A DNA stretch of 64,000 nt from NCBI GenBank assembly GCA_021292165.1, contig CM037878.1, forward strand, positions 6,698,804 through 6,762,803, read 5' to 3'. Origin of the DNA: Shinisaurus crocodilurus (Eukaryota; Chordata; Lepidosauria; Squamata; Shinisauridae). Every line of letters starts with the position of its first letter. Position 1 is the stretch's first letter. A model generated the notes under the pieces. That model was given only the letters and a program-made list of their open reading frames with translations. It did no database searches and had not been told where the DNA came from. Made by a program: the position numbers and the translations under genes. Of the stretch, positions 42,786 to 53,663 are shown in pieces.

Positions 42786-43010
42786 GACTTAGGCCCTGAG
42801 AGGTAAGCACCAGTACTTTCACTTCTGCCTGGAAACCAACTAGAATCCAGTGCAGATCTTTGAACGTAGGTGTCAGACACCTGGAGAAGAAAGTTCCAGG
42901 AGTTAACAAGCTGACTTCCATGTTCTGGGCCAGCTGTAGCTTCCGCACACTTTCCAGGAGCATACAACACTTTGCACTAGTAGTCTAGTCTGGAAGTTAC
43001 TAAGGTATGG
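42786..43010 (-). mobile_element. Decayed L2-like LINE, minus strand
   Basis: Minus-strand SVRKLQLAQNMEV and TFKDLHWILVGFQAEVKVLV match the [14 protein letters not shown] ... [16 protein letters not shown] block of the other L2-like copies, with many substitutions. Confidence 0.65.
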
Positions 43011-43074
43011 ATGACCATGCCAAGGTCTTTATTCCCTATGAGAGGCTGCTGCACTTGGATGTGCATGGAGATGG

Positions 43075-43715
43075 TGTCATAGACTCATAGAGTCAGAAGG
43101 GGCCACAGAGGCCATCCCACTGCTCAGTGCAGGAACCCAGTTTAAAGCATCCCTGGCAGATGGCTGTCCAGTCTCTGCTTGAATACCTTCAGGGATGGAG
43201 AGCCCACCGCCTCCCTAGGCAGTTGGTTCCATTGTCTGACTGCTGTCACGGTGAGGAAGTTTTTTCCTGATGTTCCACCGAAATCTGCTATCCTGTAACG
43301 TAAGCCCATTATTCTGTGTCCTACAGTCTTAGATGATAGAGAACAGGTTGCAGCCCACTTCTGTTCTTCTGTTCTTCTCTTAAGGCTAAACATGCCCAGT
43401 TCTCTCTGTCTTTCCTCATAGGTCTTAATTTCTAGTCTCCTGATCCTCTTTGTTACCCTTTTCTGAACTTGTTCCAATTTATCTGAATCCTTTTTAAAAT
43501 GTGGTGTCCAGAACTGGGCACAGTATTCAAAGTGAGGTCTGACCAGCACAGAGTAGAGTGTGGAACACTATCACTTCCCGTGTTTTTGAAACTATACTTG
43601 TAATGCAACCTAAAATTGCATTTGCCTTTTTTGCAGTCACATCATGCTGCTGACTCATATTCAGCTTGTGATCAACTACAACTCCAAAATCCTTTTCACA
43701 CATACTATTGTTAAG
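43075..43715 (-). mobile_element. CR1 LINE, older copy, minus strand, right part beyond SINE
   Basis: Minus-strand LVRPHFEYCAQFWTPHFKKD, KTYEERQRELGMFSL, a frame break, then NFLTVTAVRQWNQLPREAVG and HLPGML. More diverged than the other CR1 copies. The CR1/L3-like sequence continues at 43962-44150 after a SINE. Confidence 0.8.
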
Positions 43716-43961
43716 CCAGTGTGGCGTAGTGGTGAGAGTGTTGGACTGGGACTGGGGAGATCCCGGGTTCTAGTCCCCGCTCAGCCATGAAACTCACTGG
43801 GTGACTTTGGGCCAGTCACTGACTCTCAGCCTAACCTACCTCACAGGGTTGTTGTGAGGATAAAATGGAGAGGAGGAGGAGGATTATGTAAGCCACCTTG
43901 GGTTCCTTGCAGGAAAAAAGGTGGGGTATAAATATAATAAATAAATAAATAAATAAACAAG
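43716..43961 (+). mobile_element. tRNA SINE with L2-like tail, complete
   Basis: GTGTGGCGTAGTGGTGAGAG (box A side), GGGTTCTAGTCCC (box B), GTGACTTTGGGCCAGTCACT, GGGTTGTTGTGAGGATAAAA and GGTATAAATATAATAAATAA. Inserted in a CR1; AAGCCAG-like sequence on both sides may be the duplication. The best copy for defining the family. Confidence 0.85.
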
Positions 43962-44150
43962 CCAGGTACACACACACACCATCTTATACCTGTCCATTTG
44001 ATTTCTCGTTCCTAAATGAAGAACTTTGCAGTTTTCCCTGATAATTTGCATTGTGTTATTTTCTGCCCAATCTTCTAACCAATCAAGATCATTTTGAATC
44101 GATGTAGTTTGATGCCTTCAGCTAATTTGAGTGACTGGGTGGGGGTGGAA
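43962..44150 (-). mobile_element. CR1/L3-like LINE, upstream part, minus strand
   Basis: CTGTCCATTTGATTTCTCGT, GAACTTTGCAGTTTTCCC and AACCAATCAAGATCATTTTG are minus-strand LINE codons continuous with the CR1 at 43075-43715. Confidence 0.6.
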
Positions 44151-44204
44151 CAGCCGATTAACAGCCATGTGTAGAAAAGCTCTAAGTTGATAAGAATCTA
44201 AAAA

Positions 44205-44300
44205 AGCAGCAGAAGAATTCTGCTGGATCAGGCCAAAAACCCATCTAATTGAGCATTTTGTTTCCCACAGTGACCCACCAGATACCTCTTGGAAGCCCAG
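44205..44300 (-). mobile_element. Squamate retroposon 3' fragment, minus strand
   Basis: ATTCTGCTGGATCAGGCC and TTTCCCACAGTGACCCACC are the inverse of the GATCCAGCAGG ... CACTGTGGGAA block. Confidence 0.6.
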
Positions 44301-44322
44301 AAGTATGACACAAGTGCGATAA

Positions 44323-45353
44323 CCCACTGCTGCTATTGTTTCCCAGCAACTGTCTGCTGCACATAAGCATACTGCCTCTGATACATACGAAAAACTTGGT
44401 CTCTCACTTAACATCAAAAAAACCAAAGTGCTTCATCAGCAAGTGCAAGCCAATCCTTTGGTGATGCCATCTATCCAGCTTGGCGGGACAATACTGGAAA
44501 ATGTCGATCATTTTCTCTATCTTGGCAGCTATCTTTCTGTTACAGCTAACATCGACAGTGAAATCCAGCATCGTCTGAGCTCCGCAAGTGCCGCATTTTC
44601 TCGAATGAAACATAGAGTGTTCGAGGATCGGGATATTTGTAAGAAGACCAAAACACTGGTTTATGAAGCCATTGTATTACCAACTTTATTGTATGCCTGC
44701 GAAACATGGACTATCTATAAACGTCACTTCCACCTCCTTGAAAGGTTTCATCAACGTTGCCTACGGAAAATCCTGCAAATTACTTGGGAAGATAGGCGAA
44801 CAAATGTCAGTGTACTGGAAGAAGCAAAGACTACTAGCATTGAAAAAATGATCCTTCAACGCCAACTTCAGTGGACCGGTCATGTTGTTCGAATGCCTGA
44901 CTGCCGTCTCCCAAAGCAGTTACTTTACTCCCAACTCAAGGATGGAAAGCGGAATATCGGTGGTCAATATAAGAGGTTTAAAGATGTTCATAAGGCTAAT
45001 CTAAAAAAATGCAATATAAACATCGAAAACTGGGAAGCTCTGGCCCATGAACGATCTAAATGGAGGTTGGCCTTTCACAAAGGTTCCATGGACTTTGAAG
45101 AAGCCCGAGTGCAAGGTGAAAGGGAGAAACGTGCTAAGCGAAAAGCACGTCAAATGAATCCTTTACAGGACCATCTTCTATCTGGTAACCTGTGTCCTCA
45201 CTGTGGGAAGCTGTGTGGATCTAGAATTGGCCTCCACAGTCACTTACGGACTCATCGCTAGAGTCTACACAATCTTCTTTAGAATTTCCTCCTTTTATCC
45301 CGGAAGACAATCTTACTCGGTCACGAGTGATCGCCTGATGATGATGATGATGA
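44323..45353 (+). mobile_element. Non-LTR retrotransposon ORF2 C-terminus with C2H2 finger, longer copy
   Basis: Open from 44323 to TAG at 45259-45261. Downstream of the catalytic RT motifs it has LGLSLNIKKTKVLHQ, FLYLGSYLSVTANIDSEIQH, YEAIVLPTLLYACETWT and LQWTGHVVRMPDC, then the CPHCGKLCGS / RIGLHSHLRTHR finger. The 3' end runs into (GAT)n at 45338-45353. The ADD box is not included, so the fragment is inactive. The shorter copy at 8570 is almost identical. Confidence 0.82.
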
Positions 45354-47215
45354 ATGCTAGCCACCATGACTAATAATAAGCTCACCGCCTGCTATGCTTA
45401 CAAGCTTGTTATTTGACCTGGAGGAGCCAACGCAGGGCCGGCTGACGATATATTACGCTGGTGAGTTCAAGCAAGAAATGTTATATTTACAGGGGAAATC
45501 CACCACATCCTGCCAAAGCCCTGTAATAATCCCCCAGGGGTGTTTCTTTGCATAAATGCAGCACCCACACCACAAAATACCTCCCTGGGGACATGATAAC
45601 AGGTCATCTTTGCAGCAGAAGCACCTTCTCCTTCACCTTGTAGGGAGCAAGCCCAGGGAGAAATTCACCCTCAGAAGAGCTGCTGGCTCCGCTGCTTAGA
45701 GCGATCTGTGTCAGAGTCCCGATGCCGAAACATTGGTGCATGTGGGACTTGCACCAGTTCTGGGGAACAGAGGGCTGGTGGAGGCAGGGTCCGTCCGAGG
45801 GGCTGTGGAGGAACATCGGATGCCCTTCCCGCCATATATCTGGCGTGGCAAGCCTCAGTGGCCCCGGCCTATACCGGCTGCTCCTCGTTCATTTTGCTGT
45901 CAGAGGCTCTTTCCTCTCAGGGGAGCTTTGAGCAAAGAATGGGGCATTCGTGTAATGATGATAAATCGCTACTTTGGCTTTTGCTGGAAAGACTACGATA
46001 CCCTGATTGGGCTGGTTTCCTCCTCTGTTTCTCCTGCCTCGGTAACATGCCGGCGGGCTGGCCCTGCTCCAGGTTGGCGTGTGCCTGACATTGTTCATTG
46101 GGAACTTTCTGTGCAGGATCCGAGTGGAGGCAACTCCGGTGCCATTCCCCCACCCCACCCCTGCAGTGCAGCAAACAGCAGCAGACCCATCTGCTTCTCC
46201 AAAGGGGTGTTGCGACCCCCGTGGCCAGCACTTTTGTCTCATCATTTGGATCATGCAGAAACTGTTTCTGAAGGGCAGGAAAAGGCCTATATAAAAACAA
46301 AACCCAGCCAGCTCCCTACCAGTAACCTTTCTTATAGAATCATAGAATATTGCATCGCTCAGTTTATTAAGTGCAGCCCAGGCAGCGATACCAGCACAGA
46401 GAACCGAATACCCAAACTGGCATGTGCCAGTCAATTAAACGGCAGTCTTGCAATATGTTCTGCAGAAGACTAATGTGGACTCCGGTAGTAGAACTGAGCC
46501 CAGGGCAAAAAGTACTGCAGCAAACCAGAGGGCAACGGAACTCCGCATCCTTTTCTCTGCGTATCTCTCCCCAACGGAATGCAGCTTTGGGGACGACTGG
46601 AGCGCTGGCATGCAAACATATTTCGTGTTATTGTGTTTCATAGGTCATGATATGCAGTAGCCCCTAGTATTTAACAACTGGCAGTTAAGTATGATTTGAT
46701 TTGACTTTGGCAGCTGTCAGTCAAGCGATGCCAAGAAGTCCCCCTCTCTCACCCTCACCCCACCGTTTAAATTTTAAGATAAAATTTCACACGTAAAAAT
46801 CCAGATAGCAAATTCAGCACTTTGCCTTCAAAATCTCAGTGGCAATGTTTTGGAACGTTGGGAAACAAGCGGAAAACGTCTGTTCATTTCCAAGCAAGCT
46901 GACATGTACCAGGAAGCAAGTGGCGCGCTGGAGACTGGGATAACAGGCATGGGGTTGTGCTACGAATGGCCCTGATCCAGTACCAGGGACCCCGGGAAAG
47001 TGGGGGCGGGGGGGTAGAGCCCCCTTAAGATTGGCCATGGGGCTGAGCTACCCTAGGGATGAGTGCGCAAGAAAGACTGCTGTTGCAGTCAAGGCTGACT
47101 GATAAAGAAAAGGGAGAGGCGCAGCCATTCTTCTAGGCTGAGGAACCTAACTGCGCCGCTAGCTGTGCCTTCGGAGGAGGGAGGGAGGAGCCCAGCTGAG
47201 CTGAGCACTAATGTG

Positions 47216-47216
<1 letters not shown>
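45354..47216. other. Intergenic, largely unique
   Basis: No gene that I can support, although several frames of 100-250 codons exist; none shows a known domain or splice context. A CR1-type TAGAATCATAGAATATTG scrap lies at about 46335. Confidence 0.5.

Positions 47217-47248
<32 letters not shown>
47217..47248 (+). repeat. (GA)n microsatellite
   Basis: About fifteen GA units just left of a hAT element. Confidence 0.95.
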
Positions 47249-47250
<2 letters not shown>

Positions 47251-47294
47251 GGTTGAACGGGAGGCGCCCAGGCCTGAGCAGAGAGCTTCTAGGT

Positions 47295-48216
47295 CAGTGA
47301 TGGCGAACCTATGGCACGGGTGCCACAGCTGGCACGCAGGGACCTCTCTGTGGGCACTCAAGCCATTGGTCACCAGATCGCAACAAGACTGTCCCCTTCT
47401 GCAAAACACTAATGATTTTGTTCTTTCTCACAGTGTGGAACAGAATGATTTTATTCTAGAATTCCTGTTACAGAATTCTTTTCTACATGGTTATCACATT
47501 TAAAAGATTTTGAAGAATGATGCACAGAGCATGGCTTGGATGTAAAAGCCCTAACAGTTGATCTGAGTGCTGCATGTGTTGCTCTCAAACTAATGGAGTA
47601 TGAGCCAAGGTTTGACAAATTATCAGCATGCATGCAATAGCAAAAACCACATTAATTGTGCAAAAGCATGCCCAATGCAAACTTTTACCTAATGCAGTGT
47701 TTGCAGTCCAAGACATAAAGTGTTTAAAATGTGTTAAGCACGTTTAGTTTTCTTGTTTATCTTGCTCATCCTAGTACAGGTTGACTTTTACTTTTACTAA
47801 TCCGACACCTGTAGAAGCAGGGAAAGGACCCGGGGTAAAGCTTGCCCCATACAATTTCAGTCTGGCATATAATCATATTACAACTTGAGAATCCTTTATC
47901 CAAAAATACATGTGCCTAATTATTTAAAAAGTTTGTATAAATTCCCTTCAGGCTATGTGTACAATGTAGTACTATAATAATGTTTTGAGTTGATTTTTTT
48001 TCCAACAAAAAACTGTTTGTATCATTGAAAGCTCTGTTATTGTGTTTTTCCTTAAAGACAAAAGATGTTAATTAGTTCAGACAAATGTATGAGTTGTTTT
48101 TCTAAAACTAAAACCTCGGTATTCAGGTTTAATTGCAGTGTTGGCACTTTGAAATAAATAAGTTGGTTTTGTGTTGCAGTTTGGGCACTCGGGCTCAAAA
48201 AGGTTTGCCATCACTG
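47295..48216. mobile_element. Non-autonomous hAT element, family G, copy 2 (922 bp)
   Basis: CAGTGATGGCGAACCT left end, AGGTTTGCCATCACTG right end, and perfect 8-bp duplications TTCTAGGT (47287-47294, 48217-48224). Differs from 29769-30681 by few substitutions and small indels. Confidence 0.92.
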
Positions 48217-48241
48217 TTCTAGGTTTTCTGTTGTTCTATAA

Positions 48242-48377
48242 CAGGGCTCTCCAACCTTGGGTCCCCAGACGTTTTTGGCCTACAACTCCCAGCATGCCCC
48301 AGCCAGCTACGCTGGCTGGGGCATGCTGGGAGTTGTAGGCCAAAAAACGTCTGGGGACCCAAGGTTGGAGAGCCCTG
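48242..48377. mobile_element. Palindromic hAT MITE, family A (136 bp)
   Basis: CAGGGCTCTCCAACCTTGGG end variant and an almost perfect palindrome. Flanks TTCTATAA / TTCTATCA. It lies 26 bp from the family G element. Confidence 0.88.
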
Positions 48378-49190
48378 TTCTATCACATTCACAAACTGTG
48401 TCTTTTCAGTGCAGCTGTGATCCCTCTTGAATTCATTTTTAAATTCCATATTGGACCACCTTGAGCCTCTCCCAGCCCCCTGCCACTGCCTTAAAAACAT
48501 TTGCAGGACCCCCCTTCAGTCCAATTCACCTCTTACCCAAAGGTGCTTGTGTGAGGCCTTACGAAAAACATTCATCTGTTGGGGGGGGGGAATAATCAAA
48601 ATGGCAACAAAACCACACTAGAGGCATAACAAGGCCTTTATTAGTAGGACAAACCTACGAAGACGCAAAGTGGCGTGCGGGTTTTTGAGATCACCAGTGG
48701 ACGTTTCTGGAGTGAGTGGACGTTTCTGGAGTGTAGGCACTCATCACGCCACCCCCACCCACCCCGAGGGAAGTCCAAAAATGCAGGCAGCGGTGCTGAT
48801 CCACCTCAACAGACCGGTTCCAGCAGTTTTCATCTCTACCAGGAGCAGGTCTTTTGTAGAGCGAATGGATCTTAATTGCCGGTTCAAGACCGAGCCGCCC
48901 CAGAACGCTTTGCATTGCAACAGGCATGGCTCACAACAATATATCGGCGCTAGGGGCATCTATCTCCCCCAGCTACTGTGAGAATCGCAGCTCAACTCAG
49001 AGGGGAAAGGGAAGCCTGAGGGGAGTAGCAGCCGATGTCATTGTCCCTGCTGTTCAAAATCCCCCCTGTGCTTCAGCATTGCAGATCACAAGAAGTCTTC
49101 TTCAGAAAAAAAAGGTGGTTCTGGCCACGATGAAAACGAAGCCCCCTTCTGCACTTTGCAATAGTCTTAACACAGAATGGGGGAGGTGCT
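48378..49190. other. Intergenic, nothing recognised
   Basis: A tandem GTGGACGTTTCTGGAGTG (48702-48735) and a G-run at 48581-48590. No gene. Confidence 0.45.
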
Positions 49191-49198
49191 CTCTAGTC

Positions 49199-49336
49199 CA
49201 GGGCTCTCCAACCTTGGGGTCCCCAGATGTTGCTGGACTACAGCTCCCAGAATTCCTTGCCATTAGCCATGCTGGCTGGGGTATGCTGGGAGCTGTAGGC
49301 TAGCAACATCTGGGGACCCAAGGTTGGAGAGCCCTG
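49199..49336. mobile_element. Palindromic hAT MITE, family A/B variant (138 bp)
   Basis: CAGGGCTCTCCAACCTTGGG end, but the inner arm is GTTGCTGGACTACAGCTCCC. Perfect duplications CTCTAGTC (49191-49198, 49337-49344). Confidence 0.9.
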
Positions 49337-49344
49337 CTCTAGTC

Positions 49345-49440
49345 TGAGGCTATAATCCTACGCCCACTAACCCGGAGTAAGCCCCAGTAAACTCAGTGGG
49401 AATTACTTGCAAGTAGACATTTATAGGCTTGCACTGTTAA
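49345..49440. repeat. Family C-related repeat
   Basis: GGCTATAATCCTACGCCCAC, CCGGAGTAAGCCCCAGTAAA, CTCAGTGGGAATTACTTGC, AAGTAGACATTTATAGGC. The squamate GGAGTAAGTCCCACTGAA type. Confidence 0.6.
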
Positions 49441-49451
49441 TTAGGTTAGAC

Positions 49452-49587
49452 CAGGCTTTCCCAACCGGATGCCCTCTAGAAGTTTTGGACTTCAACTCCC
49501 ATCAGTCCCAGCTGGCATGGCCAGTGGTCAGGAATCCTGGGAGTTGTAGTCCAAAACATCTGGAGGGCACCAAGCTGGGGAAGGCTG
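49452..49587. mobile_element. Palindromic hAT MITE, family B (136 bp)
   Basis: CAGGCTTTCCCAACC ... GGGGAAGGCTG with inner GATGCCCTCTAGAAGTTTTG arms. Flanks GGTTAGAC / GGTTAGGC. Confidence 0.85.
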
Positions 49588-50400
49588 GGTTAGGCCATAC
49601 CTGATGCAAAAGCGTCTCCTTTGCAGCAAGGCATGCTGGGACAAATTTTAGAAATGGCTGCTCTCCCTTTGAAAATATATAAGCCAGACCTTATTCAGCT
49701 TGGCTTCTAGAACAGCTTTAGTATACCCCACTTGCCACATCACTCAATAATGATGTATCTGTTTGTGATTCTGCCTTAGTATACAACACTGCCAAGTGGT
49801 CATATTGCTGCATCTAATGAAGTGGTCTGTGGTCCCCAAAAGCTTCTGGCACCCTCGCTGTTGTCCTTTCTGCAAGTCCCCAATACAGCTAGTCCTCGAG
49901 AAATGTCAGTTTCCTATTCCTTCACCTGAGATATCTTTCTTTTCTTTTCTTTTCTCTCTCCAAGGATGAGCTTGTTTAACAACCGGTTTAAAAAATAACT
50001 TTGCGCACCAAACCGGCCACAGGCCTGAGGAGGTCAGAGACCTGATCGAAAGGAACACGAACAGATCAAAACAGTTAATTCCTCTCTTCGAAGAATTCTT
50101 AATTGGAGATTCTTGCACAATTAATGTTTAATGCAAGTGGCCGTAATTGGTTACCTCTTGCCATAGATCATGAGCGGAGGAGATGCGGAGCTGAATGCAC
50201 CATTGCCTTCTAATTGCCATAATGATCACTCAAGAGTTACACAGCCGGGTAGAAGCACTGCATGAAGGAGCAAAGGACTGGGCTGAATCTTTGGATTAAT
50301 CTTTTCTGCTACAGACTGGAAAGGGTTACAGAAAAGGTGGAATTGGGCTCCCCACCCAGGATGGGCTTCAACATTGTCAACATGTCCTAAATAAAGTGTG
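49588..50400. other. Intergenic, candidate conserved non-coding element
   Basis: 50080-50245 has several TAAT cores (CACAATTAATG, CGTAATTGG, TCTAATTGCC) in unique-looking sequence. No gene. Confidence 0.45.
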
Positions 50401-51000
50401 TGTTTGTGTGTGGCACTCTGTTCTAGCAGTGTGCATTCATTTTGTAACAAATGAAAAATGGGGCCCATTCAATTCAATTTTCATTCCTTATGAAACAAAT
50501 GCCAAGTATAATGAAAGGAGTTCATTCTCATCACCCCCATTCATACTCTTTATTTGCTTTATTCGGGGGGGGGGTGGAAATCTCCTCCGGTGGCAGTGGA
50601 GGTCCTCCTGGCGCCATTTTCTTCCCCCAGAATGCCCCAGAATTGCTCCTGAGCATTCGGGAGGGGGGGATAAATGGCAGCCACCACACACACACACACG
50701 AAGCCCCCAGCTGCTCGTGGGAGCCACCATCCCCCCCACCCCCAGAATGCACCAGATCAATACAATGCCCAGGGCATTCTGGGAAAAGTAAATTGTGCCC
50801 ATCAGGACGAGGCCACTAATACAGCCTCTGCTGCTGCAGCCACAGGGAGCAGCAGCAACAAAAAAAAGTAAAAATAAAAACACACCCAAGGAGAGAATGG
50901 GAATAATGGAGCAAATAACAATTTAAACAAATGAAATGACTAAACAAATTAAGTTTTAAAATTAGGGGAAATAATGAAATAATGAAATGGGGAAAAATAT
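50401..51000. repeat. Unassigned repeat-like region
   Basis: CCCAGAATGCCCCAGAATTG, (CA)n at 50683-50700, CACCCCCAGAATGCACC and the inverted GGGCATTCTGGG suggest a palindromic element. TAATGAAATAATGAAATGG lies at the right end. Family unknown. Confidence 0.4.
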
Positions 51001-52019
51001 ATCTTTGCACAACCTTGCTCTCTTTACTGTTCTGTGTTCCCGGGGGGCCACCCTGTGATCTGGAGAGAGACAACGAATCATGGGTCAGATGCGCATCAAC
51101 ATATCTTCTTCCCAGGCTATATTTTGATGCTGGCACTCCCGGCCCCTTTGATCTTGGGGACTGGTGGCTTTAGAGTGCATGGCTGAGGCTGCAGCCGAGC
51201 CGATCTCCTTCAGACATGAGTGACCGGCCAGGGACAATCTTGGGGGGGGGGGGCATTGGCATTCTACAGGCATACCACGCCGTGCCTGGGCGCTGTGAGG
51301 GCACACACCTGCAGGTCCGCCTCTCGAGCGAGCTGCGCCAGGAAGGTGTCCAGCAGGCCGCTGCAGCTGCCTTCTGCACGCGGGCGCCGAGCCAGGGACG
51401 TCCTGCCGCCTTAGACAAACAAGGCTCGCCGATGGGGCAGGCCCGCATCCAGGCTTCTCACTTTGTCCATTGTGGCCGGCCTGGAGATGCACAGAGTGCC
51501 AGGCAAAGATTTCATTAATCCCACCCTCAGTTGGTCTGAATTCATTGCCGCTGATACAATGCCTTTTTCTGTGTGCAGTGCCAGGGCCGGGCGTTTTTCC
51601 TGCGCCACGTATGACCTCCTGTTAGTTCTCGACAAAAGCTGGCAAGCACAACACGGCCGCTGGAGCAAAACAGCCCAGCGTGTCACAGACGGCTGAGTGC
51701 ACGCCAGGCTCAAGCCAACATCAGGTTCCAAGGGGGGGCTCCGGCAGCAAATACATGAACAAGGACCACGCCAATGGGAAGCAGCTGGGAAACCATCCTC
51801 GCTCCTTTGTGTCATGCTGGTCCCCCTGCTCCCACCAGCAAAGGACTTCCCCCAGAAGGAGCCTGAGCAATGGTCTAAGGCAGGGCTTGTTCCAGAGGGT
51901 GGTGAGGTCAGGCATTTTTTGTAGACCTAGACCATCAGAGAGCCTACAGACCCAACACCAACACCACTCTTATTTCCCAAGGAACACCCAAGAAGGGCAG
52001 AAGCAGCCTGGAAGAGTTC
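51001..52019. other. Intergenic, nothing recognised
   Basis: GC-rich 51180-51480 without gene structure; a G-run lies at 51242-51252. Confidence 0.4.
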
Positions 52020-52200
52020 TCGGTGTGCGTGCCTCCAAGAAGGGGAGGACTTGCTTTGCATGCAGAAGGTGCCAGGTTCGATCCCAGCATAGCCAATTGA
52101 GAGGGACGCAGGTAGAAGACAGTGGGAAAGACCCCAGAGAACAGAAGACAATGCTGGGCAAGGCAGACACATCACCTGACCTGGAATAAGGCCGCTTATT
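52020..52200 (+). mobile_element. tRNA-derived SINE, plus strand
   Basis: CTTTGCATGCAGAAGGTGC, box B GGTTCGATCCCAGCA, body CAGTGGGAAAGACCCCAG. The left head is decayed. Confidence 0.65.
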
Positions 52201-52639
52201 CCAGGTCCCTACACTGGTCAAAAGAAACCATCCAGCTGGCCTTTCATCACATTGTAGCCTGTGGTGGAAGGGACCGCAGCTCAGTGACCAATGGACCTCA
52301 AGACAGCTCGTAAAGCCTACAAGAAGTCTCTCCTAGACCAGCTGCTGCTCATGCCGCGGAGACTTGTTCAACAGAACTTCTCAGGCCTTTGGTGCCTAGA
52401 GGGCAACATCAGTACCGAGGGGGTTCACAGCTCACTGCAGAGGCTGCAAGAAATGAGGCGCGGGGAGGGAGCACGACGGAACAGTCCAGAGCCAAAAGAA
52501 AATCTTGCACATATCCGACATTTGGGTGAATCTTACTGAAATGGAAAAGCCGGTATAGTTCAGGTGTTGGATTAGCCATGGGGAGACAGAATGGAGGGAT
52601 ATATCTCCCATGCATGATGTGTTGTGGAACCAATGCTTT
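52201..52639. other. Intergenic, nothing recognised
   Basis: No gene or named repeat. Confidence 0.4.
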
Positions 52640-52853
52640 AAAACTTGTTCATAAAAGACCTAGAGTTTGGGGTTGAGCAGTCTGGTGGCCAAATTTGCTG
52701 ACAACACCAAATTATTCAGGGTGATAAAAACAAAAAAAGGATTGTGAAGATCTCCAAAAGGATCTTCACACAAACTGGGGAAATGGGCAGCCAGATGACA
52801 AATGTGGTTCAATGTAAGTGTGAAGTGATGCACATTGGGACAAAACAATAGAA
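52640..52853 (+). mobile_element. CR1 reverse-transcriptase core, plus strand, part 1
   Basis: With one or two frame shifts, the codons read LEFG, AKFADNTKLFRVI, then a DL.K.G.W.. stretch and KCEVMHIGTKQ. This is the CR1 RT region around the catalytic F/YADD box, here FADN. It continues at 53190 after a younger CR1. Confidence 0.7.
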
Positions 52854-53189
52854 TCATAGAATCATAGAGAAGTAGAGTTGGAAGGGGCCCACAAGGCCAT
52901 CGAGTCCAACCCCCTGCTCAATGCAGGAATCCAGGTCAAAGCATCTCTGACAGATGTCTGTCCAGCTGCACCTTGAATGCCTCCAGAGTGGGAGAGCCCA
53001 CCACCTCCCTAGGTAGTTGGTTCCATTGTCTTATTGCTCTGACAGTCAGGAAATTTTTCCTGATGTTTAGGTGGAATCTAGGTTCCTGTAACTTGAGCCC
53101 ATTATTCCGTGTCCTGCAAACTGGGATGACCGAGAAGAGATCTTTGCCCTCCTCTGTGTGACATCCCTTCAAATACTGGAAGAATACCC
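52854..53189 (-). mobile_element. CR1 LINE 3' end, minus strand, nested in an older CR1
   Basis: TAGAATCATAGAATCATAG tail at the left. Minus-strand [39 protein letters not shown] and HLSEML. Inserted into the plus-strand CR1. Confidence 0.87.
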
Positions 53190-53243
53190 TAACTTCACAA
53201 TACCCTTGGGGTTGTGGTGGACACCTCATGGAAAATGTTCAGT
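53190..53243 (+). mobile_element. CR1 RT region, plus strand, part 2
   Basis: CCCTTGGGGTTGTGGTGGAC and ACCTCATGGAAAATGTTCAG are the CR1 LGVVVDTSWKMFSQ-type codons that follow part 1. Confidence 0.65.
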
Positions 53244-53663
53244 CAGGGCATGTTCGCACGACACGGGCACTGCGGGGGAGCAGAGGTCCCCCGAGGTTCC
53301 CGTGTCGTGCGAATGTTGACCAGGGGCGCCCCCGCGGGCCGGCCGCGCACGGGACGCATGCAAAGTGACCATGGGTGGTAGAGGGGTAAGACCCTACCGC
53401 GTGTGGTCACCCTGCCGTGCGAACAGCGGGCGGCCGTCCCGCGGGGGCCACACAGAGGCGGCCACCCAGAGCGGCCAGAGCTGTGGCTGCTCCGACCTGT
53501 AGGGGCAAACGGCTCCTCTGGGCATCCCGGGCCGCCGCCCCCTAGCGCCGGGAGGCCTGCACCGCACGCGGGACGCAGGTCATCTGCGGCGCCCCGCCAG
53601 ACCCCGCGGACACAGCCCCCTGGTGCCTCCCCCGCTCGCAGCCTGGGTCGTGTGAACCGGCCC
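53244..53663. mobile_element. CpG-rich multi-arm palindromic MITE, family E (420 bp)
   Basis: Left arm CAGGGCATGTTCGCACGACA; right end TCGTGTGAACCGGCCC. Internal arms at about 53300 (GTGTCGTGCGAATG) and 53414 (GCCGTGCGAAC). TCAGT flanks both sides (53239-53243, 53664-53668). The host CR1 reads on as CAGTGTGCAGCTGC, which confirms the boundaries. Very CpG-rich. Confidence 0.75.

Noticed and set aside
45733..46473. 246-codon plus-strand frame
   Set aside because: No recognisable domain, overlapping frames of similar length on the other strand, ordinary intergenic composition.
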